37,610 nucleotides of DNA, taken from the NCBI GenBank assembly GCA_001275005.1, contig JWZX01002586.1, forward strand, positions 1 to 37,610, in the 5' to 3' direction. Source of the DNA: Chrysochromulina tobinii. Taxonomy: Eukaryota > Haptophyta > Prymnesiales > Chrysochromulinaceae. Made by a program: the position numbers and the translations under genes. This document shows, piece after piece, positions 18,708-29,400 of the stretch (positions are counted from its first letter, which is position 1; every line of letters begins with the position of its first letter). A model generated the notes under the pieces. That model was not told where the DNA came from and did not search any database. It saw only the letters and a program-made list of their open reading frames with translations.

Positions 18708-19085
18708 TTGTTCTGAGCGCTCACGACGGCGCCCGTTTGGTTGAGAGCAATCGGCTCGTGGCCGTTTACGATAGCATTTTGGGCACACGAGTGCACTCAC
18801 GAGGCGTCTGTGCGAGCAGGTAGAGCAGGGCGTGAGGAGTGATTTTAGTCTGTGCGAGCAGGTAGAGCAGGGCGTGCGGAGTGATTTTTCATCGCATTTG
18901 ACCGTACAGATTCTCTTCGGCGTATGAATTCATACACATTTGACCGACACATCAACATTTTGTCCTCTAGTCACCAATTGCTAGCGCACTAGCTACTGTT
19001 CCCACTGTGACGGTACACTCCGCTCGCTCAGATTCGAATAACAGCCACAGCCGCCAAAGCTCGCCGTGTGCCGCGCAGTGTGACG
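18708..19085. promoter_or_regulatory. 5' region of TOP3B with a 42-bp direct repeat
   Basis: This is the upstream side of TOP3B and the 3' flank of the ankyrin STAND gene. TCTGTGCGAGCAGGTAGAGC starts at 18807 and again at 18849, giving two copies of about 42 bp that end in GTGATTTT. A second repeated piece, CATTTGACCG, occurs near 18894 and 18936. Confidence 0.5.
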
Positions 19086-22000
19086 TCACAGGGCCCCCAG
19101 CAAGTCACAGACCACTGTGTGGCCACTATCACGAGCGAGCGAAAGCGCGGTCTTGCCTGCAGCAGTCTGCACTTCCTTGCGCGCGCCAGCGCTGAGCAAC
19201 ATGTGGACGCAGTGCTGCTGGCCCGCCATCGCCGCATACATGAGCGCAGTATAGCCTGCCTCTGTTGCATGCGAGGGGACGACAGCAGCGTCGATGTCCG
19301 ATTGCGGGAGCACGCGCTTGAGCACCGTTGTCAGGCCGCCGAGGCTCGCCGCCATGAGCATTGTAAAGTTGTCGATGCTCACTACCTTGAGCGAGGCGCC
19401 TGCCTCAAGCAGGACGAGAGCAACCTGCTCGTGGCCATTTTGGGCAGTGAGCATCAAGGCGGTCCAGCCATCAGGCTGTGCCTGATTTGGGTCCGCCTTC
19501 GCCTCGAGCAGGACGAGAGCAACCTGCTCGTGGCCATTTTGGGCAGCGGACATCAAGGCGGTCGTGCCGTTGGACTCTGCCTTATTTGGGTCCGCCTTCG
19601 CCTCGAGCAGGACGAGAGCAACCTGCTTGTGGCCTTTTCCGGCAGCGAGCATCAAGGCGGTCACGCCATTGGGCTGTGCCTGCTGATTTGGGTCCGCCTT
19701 TGCCTGGAGCAGGACGAGAGCAACCTGCTTGTGGCCTTTTCCGGCAGCGAGCATCAAGGCGGTCACGCCGTTGGACCTTGCCTGCTGATTTGGGTCCGCC
19801 TCTTTGCCTCGAGCAGGACGAGAGCAACCTGCTCGTGGCCACTTAGGGCAGCGAACATCAAGGCGGTCATGCCGTCGGACCTTGCCTGATTTGGGTCCAC
19901 CTTTGCCTCGAGCAGGACAAGAGCAACCTGTTCGTGGCCATTTTGGGCAGCGAGCATCAAGGCGGTCACGCCGTCGGACGTTGCCATATTTGGGTCCGCC
20001 TTTGCCTCGAGCAGGACGAGAGCGACCTGTTCGTGGCCATTTTGGGCAGCGCACATCAAGGCGGTCCAGCCGTTGGACATTGCCATATTTTGGTCCGCCT
20101 TCGCCTCGAGCAGGGCGAGAGCGACCTGTACGTGGCCATTTCGGGCAGCGCACATCAAGGCGGTCAGGCCGTTGGACTCTGCCTTATTTGGGTCCGCCTT
20201 CGCCTCGAGGAGGACGAGAGCAACCTGCTCGTGGCCATTTTGGGCAGCGCACATCAAGGCGGTCCAGCCGTTGGACATTGCCATATTTGGGTCCGCCTTC
20301 GCCTCGAGCAGGGCGAGAGCGACCTGTTCGTGGCCATTTTGGGCAGCGAGCATCAAGGCGGTCCAGCCGTTGGACTCTGCCTGATTTGGGTCCGCCTTTG
20401 CCTCGAGCAGGACGAGAGCAACCTGCTCGTGGCCATTTTTGGCAGCGCTCATCAAGGCGGTCCGGCCGTCGGACTCTGCCTGATTTGGGTCCGCCTTTGC
20501 CTCGAGCAGGACGAGAGCAACCTGCTCGTGGCCATTTTGGGCAGCGCTCATCAAGGCGGTCCAGCCGTCGGACTCTGCCTGATTTGGGTCCGCCTTTGCC
20601 TCCAGCAGGACGAGAGCAACCTGCTCGTGGCCATTTTTGGCAGCGCTCATCAAAGCGGTCCGGCCGTCGGACTCTGCCTGATTTGGGTCGGCCTTTGCCT
20701 CGAGCAGGACGAGAGCAACCTGCTCGTGGCCATTTTTGGCAGCGCTCATCAAGGCGGTCCAGCCGTCAGACTCTGCCTGATTTGGGTCCGCCTTCGCCTC
20801 GAGCAGGACGAGAGCAACCTGCTCGTGGCCATTTTGGGCAGCGTACATCAAGGTGGTCCGGCTGTTGGACTTTGCCATATTTGGGTCCGCCTTCGCCTCG
20901 AGCAGGACGAGAGCAACCTGCTCGTGGCCATTTTGGGCAGCGCTCATCAAGGCGGTCCGGCCGTCGGACTGTGCCTGATTTGGGTCCGCCTTTGCCTCGA
21001 GCAGGACGAGAGCAACCTGCTCGTGGCCACTTCGGGCAGCGTACATCAAGGCGGTCACGCTGTCGGACTTTGCCATATTTGGGTCCGCCTTTGCCTCGAG
21101 CAGGACGAGAGCAACCTGCTCGTGGCCATTTTTGGCAGCGCTCATCAAAGCGGTCACGCCGTTGGACGCTGCCTGATTTGGGTCTGCCTTTGCCTCGAGC
21201 AGGACGAGAGCAACCTGCTCGTGGCCACTTCGGGCAGCACTCATCAAGGCGGTCACGCCGTCGGACTCTGTCTGATTTGGATCCGCCTTCGCCTCGAGCA
21301 GGACGAGGGCGACCTGCTCGTGGCCATCTTGGGCAGCGAGCATCAAGGCGGTCACACCGTCGGACCTTGCCTGATTTGGGTCCGCCTTTGCCTCGAGCAG
21401 GACAAGAGCAACCTGCTCGTGGCCAGCACTTTGGGCAGCGAGCATCAAGGCAGTCCAGCCGTCGGACTCTGCCTGATTTGGGTCCGCCTTTGCCTCGAGC
21501 AGGACGAGAGCAACCTGCTCATGGTCATTTTGGGCAGCGAGCATCAAGGCGGTCACACCGTCGGCCGCTGCCTGATTTGGGTCCGCCTTCGCCTCGAGCA
21601 GGACGAGAGCAACCTGCTCGTGGCCATTTTGGGCAGCGAACATCAAGGCGGTCATGCCGTCGGACTCTGCCTGATTTGGGTCCGCCTTTGCCTCGAGCAG
21701 GACGAGAGCAACCTGCTCGTGGCCATTTTGGGCAGCGAACATCAAGGCGGTCCTGCCGTCGGACTCTGCCTTATTTGGGTCCGCGTTTGCCTCGAGCAGG
21801 ACGTGAAGGCAGCGCTCGTGTCCAAAACTGCTCGCCCGCATGAGCGGAGTGCCACCGTCGGAATCGGCGAGCGCCGCATCCGCCCCTTGAGTGAGGAGCT
21901 GCTGCACGATCGGCTCGGCGCCCTCCTCCGCGGCGAGGTAGAGCGCGGTGCAGCCCTCGGCGCTCTGCGCATTGAGCGTGGAGGCGTTTGACGATTCCAG

Positions 22001-25000
22001 TAGCTTGACGATGGCCGCGAGTTGCTTGCGGCGGGACGCGACCATGAGCGCCGTCATCCTCCCCGCGTCCTGCGTGCGTGCGAGGGTCGCCAGGTCCCCC
22101 GTCGCGGCGGCGCGCAGCCGCTCCGTGCGCATGCACGCCTCGTCGGTGAACTCGCGGTCCGAGAGCGTCGGCTCAAAGAGGCGAACGACGGCGTGCTGCT
22201 TGGCGTTCCGTGCTACGTTGGCTGCGGACTGGTTCTGCATGTTCCTCTCCTCCTTGTCGGCGCCCTTTGCGACGAGCGCACGGCAGATGGCCACGTGCCC
22301 GCCGGCGGCGGCGCGGTGCAGCGGCGTGTTGACGCGCTCGTCGGCGACGAGCGGGTTGACGCCCGCGTCGAGCAGCGCCTCGACGAGCGCCGCGTCGCCC
22401 GCCCCCGCGGCGAGACGGAGGAGCGCGCCCGCGCGGTTGGACGCAACGACGAGCGCCTTGGTGCGCGGCAGGCCCTTCTTCTCCTCCCACCCCTGGATCT
22501 TGACGTCCACCTCGTCGCCCTCCACGCGTGCGACGACGGCCGGCAGCCAAGTCACGTCGCTGGCGAGCACGCGCTTGCCCACGACGAGCGCGTCCGCAGC
22601 AGCCAGCTTCCCCGCCTCGCGCGCCGCCTCGCGCGCCACGCCCTTGGCTGCCTCGAGCGCCGTGGGCAGCCACGCGGCAGGCAGCCCCTTGCGCACGAGC
22701 GTGGCAAGCACGCACAGCCGCCACGCCTCCTTGTCTGGCACGGCCGCCCCCTCGGCTACCGGCAGCTGCGCCGCCTTGACGAACGCGTCGCCAAACACCG
22801 CGCCACCCGCCTGCACGCCCATGAGAACGGCGTTCGTCCACCACACGCCCCACGCAAACGACGGCAGCGGCACGCCGCCATCGCCGATGGCGAGCATCGC
22901 ATAGTATTCCTGGAAGGAGAGGTGGAAGGCCTGCATCTGCAGCGGCTTCGCCTCGAGCAGGCGCACGAGCGGCAGCCCGTCTCGCGCCACCAGGGCGCGC
23001 AGCTCGTCGGCCGCACCCTGGGCGGCGGCCATGCCGATGCGCGCGCCGATGCGCGCGGCGGCGGCGCCGAGGTGTGCCTCGGTGATGATGCGCTGCTCGG
23101 CGGCGTGCGCCTCGAAGAAGGTGGCTTGCAGCAGCGCGCGCGCGTCGTCCGACACGGCGGCGCCCGACCGTTTTTGCATCGCGCCGGCCGCCACCTCGTA
23201 CAGCTCGGCGGTGGTAGTCGGCATGTCGATGCCGACACGCAGCTGCGCAATGGAGCACACCATCGAGAGCATGAGGGGGTTGGCGGTGACGCGGCGCTTC
23301 GTGCCGGCCTCGCCGCCGGCGTCGAGCGGCACCTTGTCGCGCAGGTAGGACTTGAGCGCGGACGCGCGCTTGTCGCCGAGCCGCGTGGTGAGGAAGGCCT
23401 CCTGCTGCTCGTCGCTCAGCGGAGCGAGGGTCAGCCTGTGGAACCCGGCGAAGCCCGCCTCGTCCAGGCCAGCCGGGCGTGAGGTGCACAGGATCACAAA
23501 TCCCTTGGGCGCGAGCACCTCGGCGACGTGCTTCTCGATGCGCGCCCGTTCGGCGCCCGCCTCGTCGAGCCCGTCGAGCAGCAGCAGCACGCGCCGCTCG
23601 TGCATCGCCGCGCGCAGCATCGCATAGTGCGGCGGCGCGCACGTGAGCTTGAGGCCGGCGTCGACCCAATCGTTCGCCGCGTCGAAGGCTGCCCCTTGCT
23701 CGGCGAGCCGCTTCTGGAGCTGCTCGGCGCGCACGAGCACGGGCACGAGCGGCTCGCGCCCGTCGTCCTCGGCGAGCCTGTCGACTTGCCCCAGCGCGTG
23801 CATGATGAGCTGCGACATGAGCCACGTCTTGCCCGCTGCCGGGCCGGCGGTCAACAGCGCGCACGTGCGTGCGCTGGAGCGCAGGTCGTGCAGCCACGCA
23901 CACAGCGAGCGTGCGTCGCGCACGGCGAGCGGCTTGCCGTTGGCATCGTGCCCCTCCACGCCGATGGGCACGCACTCCGTGAGCGTGCTGAGCTGCTTGC
24001 CGGAGAGGGCGTCGGGGATGTACGCGTGCTGCGCGCGCAGACAGTCGAGGTGCCACGCGCGCATCGACGCGAATCCGTCGTCGGCGGGCATCGGCGGCAA
24101 CGCCACCACCTGCGAGCCGGCGGCCGCCTCGGCGGCGAGCGCGAGCACCGGCTGCACCGCACCGACGATGCGCGTGACGTACTCACGGTAAAGGGCGGGC
24201 ACCGTGTCCATGTCGCCTTTGCCGGTGAAGGTGGCGCCGGCAATGCGGGTGAGGACCCGCTCGACGCGCTCGGCCAGCTCGCCGGTCGGCGCGACGCACG
24301 GCTCCGTGGGGCGGCCGCTGCGCAGCACGAGCACCTTGGACGGAAGCGCGTCGAGCGCCTCCCGCACGCGCGGCACCGCGCCCAGCCGTGCGAGCAGCTC
24401 GTGGCTCACGGCATCCTCAAAGACGCACCAGCCGCGCTCGTCGTACGGGCGCTCATTGTACAGCGTGTCGACGCCGTCGCACAGCTCAGGCCACGGCCCT
24501 GCGCGCTTGGCGGCGAGCGCCGCCTCGTGCGACGCGAAGCGCACGACGGGCGGGTTGCGCGTATGCTCGAACGCGACGATGGCACCGAAGCAGCCGAGTG
24601 TCTCGCGGACGGCGCCCTCCCCCTTCGTGGCTTTCAGCCCGAAGAGGCACAACGCACCGTCGAACGCCTCCGGCCGGGGCGGGATCTCGCGCGACTGCAG
24701 CACGGTGGTGCCGACGGCGGAGGCGTACACGTCGGCCATGACCATGATCGCGCGCTCGAAGGCGGCGCTCTCGACGGGCGTGCGCGTGCGGTTGGGCAGG
24801 TTCTGGAAGAGCGAGGCATAGTCCCAGAAGACGCCCTCGATGTGCGGGTGCTCCTCGAGGGCGGCGAGCACCATTTCCAGGCGCACGCCGTCCGGGTCGC
24901 ACTCGCCGGGCGACAGCCAGCTGTGGCTGAGCGCGCCCACGCCGCGGCTGCCGCGCCGGAGCAGCACGACGGCCTCCTCAGCCGAGAGGAAGGGCGATGA

Positions 25001-25894
25001 GAGGAACGGCGACTTTTCCCCCGATGCGAGGGACAGCGCCTCGAGCTCCTGTCGCCGCTTCAGCCGCCTCCCGTTTGGCTGCCGCCGCAGCCGCCGCAGC
25101 CGCCGCAGCCACGAGACACGCAGAAGCTTGATGTCGCCGGCGTGGAGCGCGTCGGCGAGCCGGTCGTCGAGTCTTGAGAGGACGCGAATGATCTCGGACG
25201 GTGCGCCCATGGCCACGGTGGGCCGCACAGCGTCGTCGTCGTCGATGTCGTCGAGGTTGATGTCGTCCCCGTTGTACAAGGCATTGGACCGCGTGGGGCC
25301 ATTGGACGGTCCCGATGAAAACAGCCCACGCGGCGTGAAGGCCAGCATGATCGCGTTTATCACGGAGGTGCCAATCTCTAAGATCGGGTTCTTCGTCTCG
25401 GCCGCCGTCTCCGTCGCCGCTCCGGCCACCGGCTTACAACTTCCGTCGTCTACAGACGTCTCGGGCACTGATTCGGCGCTGTCGGTCGTCTCGGGCACTG
25501 GTTCGGCAACCTTCATGTCTTCGGGTGCTGCCCGAGGGCCTGGCTCGACAGCGACAGGTGGCGATTCCGAAGGGCCATCCAGAACCTGCACGAAGAGCTC
25601 GGCTTGTGCGCCAGGCTTGCTTGCGGCGCAGCCGCCCCCTCGGACGCGCACCATCTCCGTCCAACAAGTCCTGAGGCTCACTGGCCGACCCGGCAGGGCG
25701 ACCGCAGAGCGGGCGCACTCTCGCGTCCGAAAACGCGGACGTCCAAGCAAAACTTCCCAGGAACGGCGTGAATGTGAATGCGAGTGACCACCGACCCGCC
25801 TACCGGTCGCGGCATCGACGGAGGTGGCGGCGGAAGAACTTGTCGCCGACGCGAAAACGGCGAAAATAAAGATCGGCCCGCGGATGATCGACAT
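19086..25894 (-). CDS. NLR-like STAND protein: TIR-like, NACHT, about 30 ankyrin repeats (frameshifted)
   Basis: Counted from the Met at 25894 and corrected for a 2-base shift, the protein has 2268 residues. An N-terminal module at about 318-490 has SHSWLSPGE, GVFWDYASLFQ and YDERGWCVFE, a pattern I regard as TIR-superfamily-like (uncertain). The NACHT NTPase follows: Walker A GPAAGKT at about 684-690, Walker B VLLLLDGLDEAG at about 769-780, then TSRPAGLD, NPLMLSMVC and a winged-helix-like region. Divergent ankyrin repeats start near 1320 and then 24 almost identical 33-residue units follow. Such ATPases usually sense ligands through the C-terminal repeats and signal through the N-terminus. 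The start is uncertain: 25894 gives a signal-peptide-like leader (PIFIFAVFASATSSSAA), 25654 gives MVRVRGGGCAAS, and the frame stays open to 26404. At about 19797 two extra bases break the frame. Confidence 0.82.
19395..21790 (-). repeat. 99-bp tandem ankyrin-coding array, 24 units
   Basis: Each unit encodes 33 residues of the form AxSDGxTALMxAAxxGHEQVALVLLEAKADPNx. Most units share the HEQVALVLLEAKADPN block exactly. Unit 4 and the two units after the frameshift are one codon longer (SAGHEQ and NQQA). Confidence 0.9.
19795..19806 (-). other. 2-base frameshift in the ankyrin array
   Basis: Plus-strand CCGCCTCTTTGCC stands where the other units read CCGCCTTTGCC, an excess of two bases. Before it the frame ends in a stop about 30 bases later. 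After it the ankyrin frame resumes and reaches a natural-looking end at 19086, and total length becomes a multiple of three once corrected. Confidence 0.85.
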
Positions 25895-26416
25895 GATTGA
25901 CAGAACCCGTGACAGAAGCGCTCCGCCGCACCTACATCCGCTACATCTGCTTCGTACCCCGACGCCCGGTGGCACGGACCGTTGAGGCGGCGGCCCCAAA
26001 ACAAAGACGGCAGAGTTATGATGACGGTCGACAATGCCATAAAGGCATAAACCCCAAGATAAACCCATCCCCCCCCAACCCCCCACCTGATTGCCTATCA
26101 CAGTCCCGCCCGGTAGTATATGGCAGCGAGCACCAGGGAACACCGCTGTGTGCTCAGACTCTCCGAGAGACATTGCCGAGAGATCATGAGAGATCGACCT
26201 CACTACATGTAGCGAAACCTGTAGCGAAATTGAAGAGCGCTCTGGCTCAGTACTTGTGTTGACCGAGGGGTGCGGAGCCATCCTTACACAGATACACTGT
26301 GATGAGCTCGACCAGCGACGAAACTGTCGGACCAGAAGTTTTTTGGACCGCCATGAGTTGCCAAATCTGTCCACGCACGCTCTGAAAACATTTCTGGCCG
26401 CCACGATCGAGAAGGG
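25895..26416. promoter_or_regulatory. Shared divergent promoter region of two STAND genes
   Basis: About 520 bp separate the likely start of the ankyrin STAND gene (25894, minus) from the nucleotidase-NACHT gene (26417, plus). The stretch is less GC-rich than its flanks, with runs such as CCCATCCCCCCCCAACCCCCC (about 26065) and ACCTGTAGCGAAA. No core promoter element can be named with confidence. Confidence 0.5.
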
Positions 26417-29400
26417 ATGCCGCGATCGCCTAACGCTGCGTTGCCGAAGCTCCGCGCCGCGGCGCCGCGGACCACCGGCTCACCGTCCAGCAGGGCGGCA
26501 TCGACTCGCAAGGATGCCATGCCACGCGCCGCTTCGCCGCTCAAGTCCGGGAGGGGCCAGCAATCGCAGCGTGGGTCACGACAAAGCAAGGCCCCTGCGA
26601 GCCTCGTTACCATCGCTGGCCAGCCTCTTATGGACCTGGTGCCCGAGGAGCCACCAGAGGAGCTGAGTGGCTGTGCCGATGACGATGCCGAGCCCAAGTT
26701 CGATGCGATGGACGAGATCCAGTGGCTTCGAGACGAGCTGGCTGCCAAAGAGCAGGAGCTGGCCGACAAGGACCAAGAGAAAGCGCAGGCGCTGGCCGAT
26801 AAGGACCGGGAGCTGGCTGAACTGCGCGCGCGGCTTCTGTACGGCGGGTCGCTCCCACAGCCGACGTGCAAAACAATCCTCATCGACATGGACAACACGA
26901 TCTGCGACTTCGACGGCGAGGTCGTCCGCCGCTTCACCGACAAGTTCCCGGGCCAGACCATGCTCACGACGAGCGCGGCAACGCGCAAGAACTGGGGCAT
27001 CGCCGAGGACGTGAGGGAGCCGTACAGCGAGGAGGTCAAGAAGATCTTCCGCGAGTCGGGCTTCACCGAGTCGCTGCCGCCGATTGCCGGCGCGGCCAGA
27101 GCGCTCAAGGAGATGCTGGCCGAGGGCTACGACGTGCGCCTCTGCACGAGCCCGCTCGTGAATCAGCCAATGGGCGTGGGGGAGAAGTTCGTGTGGGTCG
27201 CTGCCGTGCTCGGAGATGAATGGAAGAAGCGCATCATCATCACGTCCGACAAGACGATGGTCAAGGGACTTATGCTCATCGATGATAAGCTTGCGATCGT
27301 CGACGAGAAGAGCGTATGCAACCCGCCGGAGTGGAAGCAGTATGCTGCATGCCGCCTCACACGTGACCACCCATTTGCTCGCAAGCCAACCCCAGTCACT
27401 CTCCTGTTCGAATCACCCCCCATTCACTCTCCTGTTCCAACCTCCCCCACGCGACGCTTTGTGGCGACGCAGAGTCATCTTTCGAAGGCCGTACCTCGAT
27501 CACTACGAGGACGAGCTCCAGAACCATACCGTGCTCGACAGCTGGAAGGATTGGCGAAGGGTCGTCGATCCTAGCTCGGCGGCCGCGCTGCAACCGGCGG
27601 ATGGCGCCGAGGAGTCTCGAAAGGATGCGGAGCTCGCCCCGTGGGAGCACGCCGTGGACGAGACGAGGCTGGCAAGTGTGGTCGCGTCCAGCTGGCAGCA
27701 GGAGCGCCCTTTGGACGGCTCCGGCGGAATCGTCCTTACCGATAGCGCCGGCAACGCACAGGGCGTCTTCGACGTGCTACTTCGTTCGCAGTGGACGCTG
27801 ATGGCATGGATCCGCCCAGAGTGCTATGCGCTCTCCGGAGATGAGAACGTGCGATTCTCGCTCTTTGGGTGCGGTCAGTCGTGGGAAGAGCGAGATGTAG
27901 CGAGCAGTCATCACAGGAATGCTCAGCCGTCGGGGGTCTCGTCGTACTTTCATGTCGAGACGAGTGGGCCGAGGATCCTGATTCGGTTGGGCAACGACAT
28001 CCTCAGCTCGGATGCCGAGCTGCTGCCGCAGGAGCAGTGGTCGCACGTGGCCATCGTGTACGACGGCGTGCAGCGGCGGCTGCAGCTGGTCGTCAACTCC
28101 ATGCTCGTGGCGCAGCTCGTGCCTGTGGATCCGCTGCGCTCTCCAAAGGTCCCGTCGCTCCGACGGCTCTATGTTGGCTCGCGTGGCGGGAAGTTGGTTA
28201 CGTTCATCGCAGGCACGACGTGGGCGTGGGCGAGTAAGGCACAGAAAGCTGGAGAGGCGGGCGCGCAGGAGCTGACGCTTGGCGAAGACGGGACGACCGT
28301 GTTCAAGGCTGCCAAGTCTAGGTGGAGCGTGCGTGACGAGGCTGAGCGGACGGTGCTCTGCGAGGACCTCGGCGGCCAGCGCGTCGAGCTGCGCTTCTCC
28401 GAGGATCTGCAGAGCTTCGTTGCCATCTCCCTTGGCGCCGAGATTGCAAAGGGCGAGCGCAACCGCGATGCCGGCGTGCACTCGCCGAGGCCTTTCAAGG
28501 GTCTTGTGCGGTCTGTGCGACTCGTTCCAAAGTCGCTGCCTTCGGTGCTTGTGCAGGCGGCGGGCAAGGTGCCCTTCATCCAGTTGGTAGTCTACTCGAA
28601 AGCAGAGGATGCGTCAACTGTCAAGGTCCTCGTCATGAGTGCGCGCCTGCCCCAAGCACACATTGCACGCCCGCTAAAGTGGCCACTTGTTGGCTGACCC
28701 CAATCTTTTTTGCCCCCCTGTGTTGCCAGCTCACACCGAGTCCGCCGACGGGCTGCTCTCTCAAAAGCTTGGCCTGATAGAGGGGATCGTGGGCGATAGC
28801 GAGGACCCGCTGAGCGCGGCGAACAGGCTGATCACAGCACATGGCATCGGACGCAGTCTTGGCGATCCAGTAGTGCTCAAAGTCTCGAAGCAGCCGTGGA
28901 ATGAGCTCACCGCAGCAATGGAGCCACGAGTGCTGTACCACGAGCTCGAACACTTGCTCGAGTGGGGCGAGTCGCCTCCCTCCTTTATCGCGCTCGCCGA
29001 GTGGAAGGACCTCTCCACAGCGCGGGGCTTCTTCTCTACGGCGCCGCCCCCCGCAGAGCCTTCGGCGCTACTTGAGAGATCGCTCACCGCCGGTGCCACC
29101 CATCACAGCGTCTCCCCGGCTGGTACTGGAAGCACGCACTCGCCGAGTGGCGCCAGGAAGAGCAAGCTGAGCAAGCAAGCTTCGGCCATGCAAGGAGAGC
29201 TGGAAGACGCGGCGAAGAGCGCTCAGATGAGCACGACGCACTCGCGCGTTCACTGGGGGTGGTTCTCGACGGACGAAGCGCATGGCATGTGCAGGCTCGC
29301 CGTGCAGAACCGTACCGCCCAGACGAATGCGCGCGCGCGGCAGCTTGAGAGTGGCGGCGTGGAGTCCTGGACCAGCCCCTCCAAGCGGACTCATCCTGCG

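Noticed and set aside
19804-21991. Two long plus-strand open frames (about 680 residues each) across the ankyrin array
   Set aside because: They are the antisense of a 99-bp repeat whose period is a multiple of three, so an absence of stops in one unit is copied to all. The minus-strand frame matches ankyrin repeats and the others match nothing.
25895-26404. Upstream extension of the ankyrin STAND frame by 170 residues
   Set aside because: The added residues have no domain and would leave no space for a promoter next to the divergent gene at 26417. A later start is more likely.
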